Assembly (NCBI GenBank): GCA_900769325.1
Contig: CAAGGF010000065.1
Location: 1-12,519, forward strand
Direction of reading: 5' to 3'
DNA: 12,519 nt
DNA from: Spirochaetia bacterium
GTDB taxonomy: Bacteria > Spirochaetota > Spirochaetia > Treponematales > Treponemataceae
Under the pieces are notes generated by a model, which had not been told where the DNA came from, searched no databases, and worked only from the letters and a program-made list of their open reading frames with translations. Each line of letters starts with the position of its first letter. Position 1 is the stretch's first letter. Below, piece after piece: positions 6,862 to 12,519 of this stretch. A program made the position numbers and the translations under genes.

Positions 6862-7950
6862 ATGGATTTATTAAAAAAACTTGAAGACTGTCAAAACCGC
6901 TACAAAGAAGTACAAAATCTTATTATGGATCCGGATCTTGTAAAAGACCCTAAAAAATACAAAGACACAATGCGCGAAAACGGCTATCTAAGCGAACTCT
7001 GCGCGCTCTACGACGAATACAAAAAAATTCTTCAGGGCATTAAAGATGCAAAAGAGATGATAACTTGCGAAGACGATGTCGAAATGAAAGAAATGGCTCG
7101 TGAAGAATTAAAAGAATTAGAAGAACGCCAGCCAAAAATCGAAGAACAAATAAAATTAAAACTAGTTCCGCCAGATCCGCTCGATGAAAAAAACATCATT
7201 CTCGAACTTCGTTCAGCAGCCGGTGGGGACGAAGCAACTCTTTTCGTACGCGATTTATGGGAAATGTACTGTCATCTTGCAGACAAAAAAGGCTGGAAGA
7301 CCGAAGTAATGGAAGCGCAGGAAACAGAAGTTGGAGGTTTCAACAAAATCGTAACTTCAATAAGCGGAAAATTCGTTTACGGAACACTCCGCTGGGAATC
7401 AGGCGTTCACAGAGTTCAAAGAGTTCCTGCAACAGAATCTCAAGGCCGCCTTCAGACTTCAACAGTAACCGTAGCAGTTCTCCCTGAAGCCGAAGAAACA
7501 GAAATTCAGATTAAAGACGGCGATGTAAGAATCGATGTAATGCGTGCAGGAGGACCGGGCGGGCAGTGCGTAAACACAACGGATTCAGCAGTTCGCCTCA
7601 CACATATTCCTACAGGAATCGTCGTAATTCAGCAGGACGAAAAATCACAGATTAAAAACAAGGAAAAAGCGTTCCGTGTTCTGCGTGCAAGACTTTTCGA
7701 CCTCGAAGAAAGCAAAAAACAGGCTGAAAGAGCAGCGGCAAGGTCAAGCATGGTAGGTTCTGGTGCAAGATCAGAAAAAATCAGAACATACAACTATCCG
7801 CAAGACAGAGTTACTGACCACAGAATCAACTACAGCCAGCACAATCTTCCGGGATTCATGATGGGAGATATGGACGATATGCTCGATGCTTTAAATGTTT
7901 ACGCAAAAGAAGAACAGCTTAAAGCCGATGTCACAGGACTTTCAAATTAA
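6862..7950 (+). CDS. prfA: Peptide chain release factor 1
   Basis: Class I release factor that reads UAA and UAG stop codons and triggers release of the finished protein. The 362-residue length is typical (~360). An N-terminal coiled-coil-rich domain covers about 1-105. The stop-codon recognition motif PAT, the RF1 version of PxT, is at 189-191 inside RVQRVPATESQGRLQTS. The GGQ motif is at 233-235 inside GGPGGQCVNTTDSAVRLTH; the GGQ Gln is the residue methylated by PrmC. PAT rather than SPF identifies RF1 and not RF2. Start ATG 6862 gives the expected N-terminus; no Shine-Dalgarno precedes it. prmC follows after six bases. Confidence 0.97.
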   Translation: MDLLKKLEDCQNRYKEVQNLIMDPDLVKDPKKYKDTMRENGYLSELCALYDEYKKILQGIKDAKEMITCEDDVEMKEMAREELKELEERQPKIEEQIKLKLVPPDPLDEKNIILELRSAAGGDEATLFVRDLWEMYCHLADKKGWKTEVMEAQETEVGGFNKIVTSISGKFVYGTLRWESGVHRVQRVPATESQGRLQTSTVTVAVLPEAEETEIQIKDGDVRIDVMRAGGPGGQCVNTTDSAVRLTHIPTGIVVIQQDEKSQIKNKEKAFRVLRARLFDLEESKKQAERAAARSSMVGSGARSEKIRTYNYPQDRVTDHRINYSQHNLPGFMMGDMDDMLDALNVYAKEEQLKADVTGLSN

Positions 7951-7956
7951 ATCTAA

Positions 7957-8859
7957 ATGACTGTAAAAGAATTCAAAACTCTTGCCGCAAAACAGCTGAA
8001 AGAATCACCTTCAGCAATGCTTGACATTCAGGTTTTTCTTTCGCACTTTTTAAAAAAAGACAAGACTTTCATTCTTATGAACAGGGATTTTGAAATTCCA
8101 GAAGAAACATTAAAAGAACTTTTTGCTGCCGTAAACAAACGCAAAACAGGACTTCCGGTTTCGTACATAACAAATTCAAAAGAATTTTTCGGATACGATT
8201 TTTTTGTCACGGAAGATGTTTTGATTCCAAAGCCCGACACAGAAATTCTTGTGATGCGTGCAATCGATTTAATAAAAGCGAAGATTTATTCAGGTGCAAA
8301 AAAAATTGAAATTCTTGACATCTGTTCTGGAAGCGGCTGCATCGGCATTTCAGTTTTAAAAACTTTGCAGAAAGAATTTAAAAATCAGACTGAATTCACG
8401 CTTTATTTTTCGGATATAAGCGAAAAAGCACTTGAAATCTCAAAAATAAACGCAAAACGACTTCTTGATTCAGAACAAAATATTTTCTTTATAAAGTCAA
8501 ATCTTTTTCAAAATATCAGTAAAGAATTCGATTTTATCCTTTCAAATCCGCCTTACATTCCAAAAAAAATGGCTTTAGACCTTTTAAAAGACGGACGAAA
8601 CGAACCTCTTATTGCGCTGAACGGAGATGTTACGCTTTCTGGGAATGATTCAGATTCTTCTGACGGGCTTGAAATCATACGAAATCTTGTTCCCGAAGCA
8701 AAAAATCACCTTAAACAAAACGGATGCCTTTTAATCGAAACGGGAGAATACAACAGCCTTGAAACGCAAAAAATTTTAAAAGATTCAGGATTTTGCGATT
8801 TAAAAATTCACAAAGACTTTGAAGGTCAAAATCGGGTAAACGAAGGAATAAAAAAATGA
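7957..8859 (+). CDS. prmC: Release factor glutamine methyltransferase (N5-glutamine)
   Basis: Uses S-adenosylmethionine to methylate the Gln of the GGQ motif in RF1 and RF2, improving peptide release. The 300-residue protein has the family layout: a helical N-terminal substrate domain (about 1-75), the linker KPDTEILV (92-99, family RPETE), the SAM loop DICSGSGCIG (121-130), an acidic ribose contact in YFSDIS (150-155) and the catalytic SNPPYIP (196-202). It lies six bases after prfA, its substrate's gene, a common pairing. No clear Shine-Dalgarno precedes ATG 7957, so translation probably depends on ribosomes finishing prfA. Its stop overlaps the next start as ATGA. Confidence 0.95.
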   Translation: MTVKEFKTLAAKQLKESPSAMLDIQVFLSHFLKKDKTFILMNRDFEIPEETLKELFAAVNKRKTGLPVSYITNSKEFFGYDFFVTEDVLIPKPDTEILVMRAIDLIKAKIYSGAKKIEILDICSGSGCIGISVLKTLQKEFKNQTEFTLYFSDISEKALEISKINAKRLLDSEQNIFFIKSNLFQNISKEFDFILSNPPYIPKKMALDLLKDGRNEPLIALNGDVTLSGNDSDSSDGLEIIRNLVPEAKNHLKQNGCLLIETGEYNSLETQKILKDSGFCDLKIHKDFEGQNRVNEGIKK

Positions 8860-9560
8860 GTTACAGATGCCCAAAATGTTTCAGAACAGAACAATGCTGT
8901 CTTTGCAGTTACACAAAACAATTCGACCCTGAAGTAAAATTCGTTCTTTTAATGCACCCGAAAGAATCGAAAAAACAACGCACAGGAACCGGACGGCTCT
9001 GCAAAATTTCGATGAAAAACTGCGAGATAATAGAAGGAATTGATTTTTCACAGAACGCTCGCCTTCAAAATCTTTTAAACGACAGCCGGTATTTTCCAGT
9101 TTTAATGTACCCCGGTCCAGATGCGATGAATGCAAAATCTGAACAATTAAAATTGCAGATGAAATCAAATCCAAAAAAGAAAATTCTTGCAATTTTAATC
9201 GACGGAACATGGTTCTGCGCAAGACAGATTATAAATAAAAACAAATATCTTTTAAACTTGAACAAAATGTCTTTTTCAAAAAATTACACTTCGATTTTTA
9301 CATTCAAAAAAGAACCTCACCCGGAATGCCTTTCAACGCTGGAAACATGCTATTATTTTATTCAGGAATTAAAAGAAAACGGTTTTATAAACCCGGAAAT
9401 AAATCCCGAACCGCTTATGAATGTTTTTAAGCAGATGATAAAATTTCAGCTTCAGGCGGAAAACGAACGAGTTTCTGGATTAAGGCCGAATGTTCACGCA
9501 GGAAATTTCAGATACACAAAACTAAAAGAAATCCCTGACTTTAAAATAGAAAAATATTAA
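8856..9560 (+). CDS. DTW-domain protein, probable tRNA acp3U aminocarboxypropyltransferase
   Basis: A 234-residue protein of the DTW family (the YfiP/TapT type), members of which transfer the aminocarboxypropyl group of SAM to a uridine in tRNA. Visible features: an N-terminal Cys cluster C-x2-C-x6-C-x2-C-like set (residues 5-17), LLMHPKE (31-37), the signature DGTW (116-119) and EPHPECLSTLE (153-163), which holds the conserved Ser-Thr. ATG 8856 overlaps the prmC stop by four bases and has AAGGA eight bases upstream. Co-transcription with release-factor genes suggests a housekeeping translation role. The exact tRNA position modified cannot be read from the sequence. The stretch from its stop to the convergent GH3 gene (33 bases) shows no strong terminator. 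Confidence 0.85.
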   Translation: MSYRCPKCFRTEQCCLCSYTKQFDPEVKFVLLMHPKESKKQRTGTGRLCKISMKNCEIIEGIDFSQNARLQNLLNDSRYFPVLMYPGPDAMNAKSEQLKLQMKSNPKKKILAILIDGTWFCARQIINKNKYLLNLNKMSFSKNYTSIFTFKKEPHPECLSTLETCYYFIQELKENGFINPEINPEPLMNVFKQMIKFQLQAENERVSGLRPNVHAGNFRYTKLKEIPDFKIEKY

Positions 9561-9593
9561 AACTTCAATTTAGATTTTTGAGATTTAAAAAAA

Positions 9594-11282
9594 TTATTCT
9601 GTAAAAGGAAGCACGCCCTGAATTTTGTATTCACCGTTTAAAGCGGCAAAAAGTGCAGTAAAAGTGTACCCCGACCAGCTGTATCCTAAAATTATTTCAT
9701 CTGCAAAATCAAGGTCAAAAGAATAAACGGGCGACATAATGCTGAACACGACTATTCTTTTACCAGAATCTTTCAATGCGCGCGCAATTTTTGCACTTCT
9801 TTCATTTGCAACGCAGATTACAACAGTATCATACCCTGAAACCTGCTTTAAAATGTTATCGCACATCCATTCAGTTTCATTCGGGCCTAAGTCAAAATTA
9901 AACCTAAATTCTCCGCTGTTCGGGTAGCGTTTTTTTCCTTCTGAAAAAAATCTTGGAAACGAACCGCAAAGAAGAACTCTTCCGGCTTTTTCACGTGTAA
10001 TCGGAAATTCAGTTTTTTTGTATAAAGTTATGCTTCTGAGTGCCTGCTCAAGAAAAAATTTTGCCCCTTCTTTATCGGGAATAAAATTTGAAATCGTATC
10101 AGGATTAGGGTACAAGGGAGCTGCATTTCCACCTTTAAAATAATCAAGTTTTGCCTTAATCACCCTATACGCTGAATCTTTTACTTTTTCTTTAAAAGAA
10201 GAATCTTTTTTCATAAGGTCAAGATTATTCGTCCAAAGCGCTTCGTTCAGTTTTGCCGTTGTACTTGAAATTATAATATTGTTTCCGGCTTCTACCGCCA
10301 TTCTGAAAGCGTTTGAAAGAGAACCGGCATAAGTAGTTGCCCCATTCATAACCATATCGTCCGTAATGATAAGACCTTCAAAACCAAGTTCACCACGCAA
10401 AAGGTCAATCAAAAAGAATTTTGAAAGGCTTGCAGGCTCACCTGATTCATCAATCTGCGGAAAAGAAAGATGACCGCTCATAATTGCAGGAACTTTCTGT
10501 TTTATAAGATATTTAAACGGAACTAATTCCCTGTTCTGAAAGGTTTTTAAATCAATATCGATTCTTGGAAGAAAAATATGAGAATCGTTGGCAGTATCTC
10601 CGTGACCTGGAAAATGTTTTGCAGTTGCGATAACTCCGGCAGCTTCACTTCCTGCACTAAAAGCTGAACCTAAAATTCCGGCTTTATCTGCGTCGTCGCC
10701 AAAAGAACGGGTTCCGATTATTGTAGAATCATGGTCAGTGTACAAATCGACAGCGGGTGCAAAATTCATATTGATTCCAAGTGCTTTAATTTCACGGCTG
10801 ATATAATAACCGCTGTACCACGCGTCAACAGGATAACCTGAAGAACCGATTGCCATATTTCCAGGAGTGATTGCAGTATCTCCTTTTACATGTCTGATTG
10901 AACCGCCTTCCTGGTCAGTTGCAACAAAAAGCGGAATTTTAAAACGACCTGATTGAGAACAACGCTGAAGTGATGAAATGGATTTTGCAACAAGATGAAT
11001 GTCGTCTGTATTCCACCCGAAAACTTTAACACTTCCAAGACCGCGGTTTACCCACTGAAACAAAAGATTTTCCGGTTCTGCACCTGCCCAACCGAACATA
11101 AGAATTTGAGAATAAAGTTCTTCGTCAGTCATTCTGTCTGTAATTTCGCGTGCAAGAACATCGTTTGGAACATCAGACCAGAAATTTAAATCTTGCGGAA
11201 GATTTTGTGAATAAATTATTTGAGGAATAAAAATAAGGCAGACTGAAACAAGAATTCCAGATGTTTTCAAAAACTTTTTCAA
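9594..11282 (-). CDS. Exported GH3 beta-N-acetylhexosaminidase (NagZ-like)
   Basis: Glycoside hydrolase family 3 enzyme of 562 residues that removes terminal N-acetylglucosamine, for example from peptidoglycan fragments. Residues 1-26 form a signal peptide (KK at 2-3, hydrophobic 8-24, probable cleavage near YSQ), so it acts outside the cytoplasm, unlike cytosolic E. coli NagZ. The NagZ signature KHFPGHGDTANDSH is at 222-235 (Asp/His catalytic dyad, His235). The nucleophile region LIITDDMVMNGA is at 304-315. Residues from ~400 form a second alpha/beta domain, as in two-domain Gram-positive NagZ-type enzymes. The start is a TTG codon at 11282, chosen because the signal peptide follows directly and CAGG lies about nine bases upstream. 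It converges with the DTW gene. Confidence 0.9.
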   Translation of the reverse strand: MKKFLKTSGILVSVCLIFIPQIIYSQNLPQDLNFWSDVPNDVLAREITDRMTDEELYSQILMFGWAGAEPENLLFQWVNRGLGSVKVFGWNTDDIHLVAKSISSLQRCSQSGRFKIPLFVATDQEGGSIRHVKGDTAITPGNMAIGSSGYPVDAWYSGYYISREIKALGINMNFAPAVDLYTDHDSTIIGTRSFGDDADKAGILGSAFSAGSEAAGVIATAKHFPGHGDTANDSHIFLPRIDIDLKTFQNRELVPFKYLIKQKVPAIMSGHLSFPQIDESGEPASLSKFFLIDLLRGELGFEGLIITDDMVMNGATTYAGSLSNAFRMAVEAGNNIIISSTTAKLNEALWTNNLDLMKKDSSFKEKVKDSAYRVIKAKLDYFKGGNAAPLYPNPDTISNFIPDKEGAKFFLEQALRSITLYKKTEFPITREKAGRVLLCGSFPRFFSEGKKRYPNSGEFRFNFDLGPNETEWMCDNILKQVSGYDTVVICVANERSAKIARALKDSGKRIVVFSIMSPVYSFDLDFADEIILGYSWSGYTFTALFAALNGEYKIQGVLPFTE

Positions 11283-11382
11283 ATCGTTAACCTGAGAAAT
11301 AATTTTAGAAATTCAAAAAAGAATTTTTACGATAATTTTAATCTACCATTTTTACTGAAAATTCACAATAAAACGCTTTAAA

Positions 11383-11388
11383 ATTATA
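11383..11388 (-). promoter_or_regulatory. Possible -10 box upstream of the GH3 gene
   Basis: TATAAT on the minus strand within the 131-base gap between the last terminator and the GH3 start. No good -35 is seen (TTAGAA at a 19-base spacing). It would give an AT-rich leader of about 95 bases. Weak evidence. Confidence 0.28.
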
Positions 11389-11413
11389 TTATTTTGTACT
11401 GGTTTATTTCTAA

Positions 11414-11445
11414 TAAAAAAGCCGCCTGATAGAATCAGACAGCCG
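11414..11445 (-). terminator. Rho-independent terminator, distal of two after tRNA-Cys
   Basis: Read on the minus strand: GCTGTCTGAT, loop TCT, ATCAGGCGGC, then TTTTTTATTA. This is a ten-base-pair stem with two G-U pairs followed by a clear T-run. It lies between tRNA-Cys and the GH3 gene and would stop readthrough into GH3. Confidence 0.8.
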
Positions 11446-11489
11446 GAATATGTAAACAGACTGAGGCTTTGCCTATGCAGCCTGAAAAT

Positions 11490-11515
11490 AAAAAACCGGC
11501 TCAAAAAGAACCGGC
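11490..11515 (-). terminator. Rho-independent terminator immediately after tRNA-Cys
   Basis: Minus strand: GCCGGTTC, loop TTTTT, GAGCCGGT, then TTTTTATTTT. Eight pairs, two of them G-U. It begins two bases after the discriminator base of tRNA-Cys. Confidence 0.82.
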
Positions 11516-11517
11516 AA

Positions 11518-11588
11518 AGGAGTCTAACAGAATCGAACTGTTGATGATGGTTTTGCAGACCATGGCCTTACCACTTGGCGAAGACTCC
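11518..11588 (-). tRNA. tRNA-Cys (anticodon GCA)
   Basis: A 71-base cloverleaf on the minus strand. Acceptor GGAGTCT/AGACTCC, D arm GCC/GGC around AAGTGGTAA, anticodon stem ATGGT/ACCAT with loop CTGCAAA (anticodon GCA), T arm AACAG/CTGTT with loop TTCGATT. The discriminator is U, the base known to identify tRNA-Cys in bacteria. CCA is not encoded. Confidence 0.97.
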
Positions 11589-11600
11589 AAAAGATAATTT

Positions 11601-11629
11601 AATATAATACATTTTATTTTTTTTGTCTA
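11601..11629 (-). promoter_or_regulatory. Promoter for tRNA-Cys
   Basis: On the minus strand TAGACA (11624-11629), a 17-base spacer and TATATT (11601-11606). Transcription would start near 11594, a few bases ahead of the mature tRNA 5' end at 11588. Four or more of six consensus bases match in each box. Confidence 0.6.
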
Positions 11630-11816
11630 TAGGAAATTTTGAAAAATTACAAACAGAAAATAAATTAGCTAAAGGCTTTTTTCATTTTTAAAAAAGAAAA
11701 TCACATACGGCTTGAAAATGGCTAAAGTCTTTTCTGATTTTCCAAATCAAAAAAACGATTTTCCTCCTTATGATAAATCTGGATTTTTCGACCAGAGTGA
11801 TACATAAAATATAAAC
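11630..11816. other. AT-rich intergenic stretch with short degenerate repeats
   Basis: Between the tRNA-Cys promoter and the PIN gene I find no convincing gene. There is a degenerate direct repeat of 17 bases, TAGCTAAAGGCTTTTTT (11666-11682) and TGGCTAAAGTCTTTTCT (11719-11735), 14 of 17 matching. An 8-bp inverted pair GAAAATCA (11696-11703) and TGATTTTC (11735-11742) is also present. On the minus strand an isolated AAGGAGG (11763-11769) has no sound start codon at the right distance. The vapC-like transcript has no obvious terminator here. Confidence 0.5.
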
Positions 11817-12182
11817 TCACACATTTTTATTTTTTAATCGGTTTGTAAGTTTTTTATCAAATGTAAATATTTCTTCACTCAAAATTTGATTTCTTGCAAT
11901 CAAAAGACAATCAACAAAATCAAATTTTGTCTGTGAATAATTACAGAGGGCATTCCTTACAACATCAGCATTATCAAATTCAATTTCGTTTGTAATTGGT
12001 GAAACTATTTCGCTTATTTTTTCTCGGGGAACGGAATATAGCTTTACAAGAACATAGACAACTTCCGCAATTATTTCGGGATATGATTTTGCACCGATTT
12101 TAATTTGTTGAGTTGTTTTTTCTGCCTGTTCAGGTATATCATTTAGCAAATAACGGAGTATTGCATTTGTATCCAATGTCAT
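11817..12182 (-). CDS. PIN-domain ribonuclease, probable VapC-type toxin
   Basis: A 121-residue single PIN domain. The acidic metal-binding set of VapC-type RNases is visible: Asp4 in MTLDTNAILRYLL, Glu40 in IIAEVVYVL, Asp91 in FDFVDCLLIA and Asp109 in TFDKKL. Such toxins cut RNA, often tRNA or rRNA, when released from their antitoxin; the target here is unknown. The start ATG overlaps the antitoxin stop by four bases (ATGA), the usual antitoxin-first arrangement with translational coupling. The gene looks intact. The name VapC is by family resemblance only. Confidence 0.88.
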   Translation of the reverse strand: MTLDTNAILRYLLNDIPEQAEKTTQQIKIGAKSYPEIIAEVVYVLVKLYSVPREKISEIVSPITNEIEFDNADVVRNALCNYSQTKFDFVDCLLIARNQILSEEIFTFDKKLTNRLKNKNV

Positions 12183-12397
12183 TCATGTTCTCCTGAAAAA
12201 GCTTGAGCTGCAATAAGTTCTTCCTGTGGAATAAGTTTTGGATTTGCATATTGTGCGGCAATTCCTCTGCAAGAAGTTTTTTGATGAGGTTCAAATTCAT
12301 CGAGGAATGTGATTATAAATTTTTGGTTCGGCTTTAACTTTACATTTCCTTCTGTTATGTAATTCTGTCCGTCAAAATATCCTTTTACTGCAATCAT
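12179..12397 (-). CDS. Small antitoxin partner of the PIN toxin
   Basis: A 72-residue protein. The N-terminal half (MIAVKGYFDGQNYITEGN, then KFIITFLDE) looks like a small beta-rich domain; the C-terminal tail (RGIAAQYANPKLIPQEE) resembles the toxin-binding tails of short antitoxins found beside PIN genes. I choose ATG 12397 because GGGAGG lies seven bases ahead of it; the in-frame ATG at 12412 overlaps that binding site. No classical AbrB or ribbon-helix-helix DNA-binding motif stands out, so whether it represses its own promoter is unclear. Assignment as antitoxin rests on size, tail and the ATGA overlap with the toxin. Confidence 0.78.
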   Translation of the reverse strand: MIAVKGYFDGQNYITEGNVKLKPNQKFIITFLDEFEPHQKTSCRGIAAQYANPKLIPQEELIAAQAFSGEHE

Positions 12398-12415
12398 CTT
12401 TGAGCCTCCCATAAA

Positions 12416-12435
12416 AAGTCAACGAACAAGTCAAC
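12416..12435. repeat. Tandem 12-bp repeat ahead of the antitoxin gene
   Basis: AAGTCAAC occurs twice, at 12416-12423 and 12428-12435, 12 bases apart (AAGTCAACGAAC then AAGTCAACTTTC). On the minus strand each contains TTGACT, a -35-like hexamer. It lies 19-38 bases ahead of the antitoxin ATG, a fitting place for an operator or promoter of the toxin-antitoxin operon, though no good -10 is seen at a proper distance. Confidence 0.35.
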
Positions 12436-12443
12436 TTTCTACG

Positions 12444-12519
12444 CTATTTATTTATGGCAGCCAGAACCTGTTCTGAAAGATTCATAGGTTTGTATTTTCC
12501 CTGCATCTTTTTAGAGTCA
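12444..12519 (-). CDS. 3' end of an unidentified gene (partial)
   Basis: A minus-strand frame is open from the window edge to a TAG at 12444-12446, giving 24 residues that end in NLSEQVLAAINK. It is too short to name. It could be the C-terminus of a gene mostly outside the window, 46 bases upstream of the antitoxin start. The next internal Met (about 12506) could also begin a tiny peptide, which seems less likely. Confidence 0.4.
   Translation of the reverse strand, partial: DSKKMQGKYKPMNLSEQVLAAINK

Noticed and set aside
9561..9593. Possible bidirectional terminator between the convergent DTW and GH3 genes
   Set aside because: Only A/T-rich sequence with no stable stem could be drawn.
11240..11282. 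Lipoprotein signal with Cys15 in the GH3 leader
   Set aside because: The residue before Cys is Val and the Cys lies in the middle of the hydrophobic core, so a type I signal fits better.
11722..11805. 27-codon ATG reading frame on the minus strand
   Set aside because: No ribosome binding site before its ATG, no recognisable sequence, and it lies in an AT-rich stretch with repeats; not listed as a gene.
12462..12475. Perfect inverted repeat CAGAAC-CT-GTTCTG, resembling a LexA/SOS box
   Set aside because: Known GAAC/GTTC LexA boxes have a four-base centre, here it is two, and the site lies inside the open 3' end of the partial reading frame.

Overview
The window reads as an ordinary stretch of chromosome from an AT-rich bacterium, most likely a host-associated spirochaete of the Treponema type. 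That assignment is inference. It rests on the base composition, on a PD-(D/E)XK-tailed 'AAA-ATPase-like' protein of a family I recall as abundant in Treponema and Bacteroidetes, and on the general look of the housekeeping proteins. No rRNA, phage gene, transposase or CRISPR array is present.

Region by region: (1) Bases 1-2459 hold an AAA-ATPase-like/nuclease-fold protein and a Nudix hydrolase, both on the minus strand. Two direct copies of a ~90-bp structured repeat bracket them, at 1-91 and 2369-2459. (2) Bases 2479-6502 are a minus-strand housekeeping block read as hisD, an AEC-family carrier, def and fmt. def and fmt form the classic pair that formylates initiator Met-tRNA and later removes the formyl group. 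(3) Bases 6633-6787 hold a tRNA-Val(UAC) gene with a consensus promoter and a rho-independent terminator. (4) Bases 6862-9560 are a plus-strand operon: prfA (RF1), prmC (the methyltransferase for the RF1 GGQ motif) and a DTW-domain tRNA-modification protein. (5) Bases 9594-11282, minus strand, encode an exported GH3 beta-N-acetylhexosaminidase. (6) Bases 11414-11629 hold tRNA-Cys(GCA) on the minus strand with its promoter and two terminators in series. (7) Bases 11817-12397 are a PIN-domain toxin and its small antitoxin with a 4-bp ATGA overlap. The window ends in the 3' end of one more minus-strand reading frame.

The common thread is translation: formylation and deformylation of the initiator, two tRNAs, peptide release and its methylation, and a probable tRNA modification. 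The accessory elements are the repeat-bracketed ATPase/Nudix pair, the toxin-antitoxin pair and the small intergenic repeats. I see no clear novel multi-gene defence or biosynthetic system. The best leads are the structured repeat flanking the ATPase/Nudix pair and the tandem hairpins downstream of tRNA-Cys. All residue positions were counted by hand, and no database search was run.
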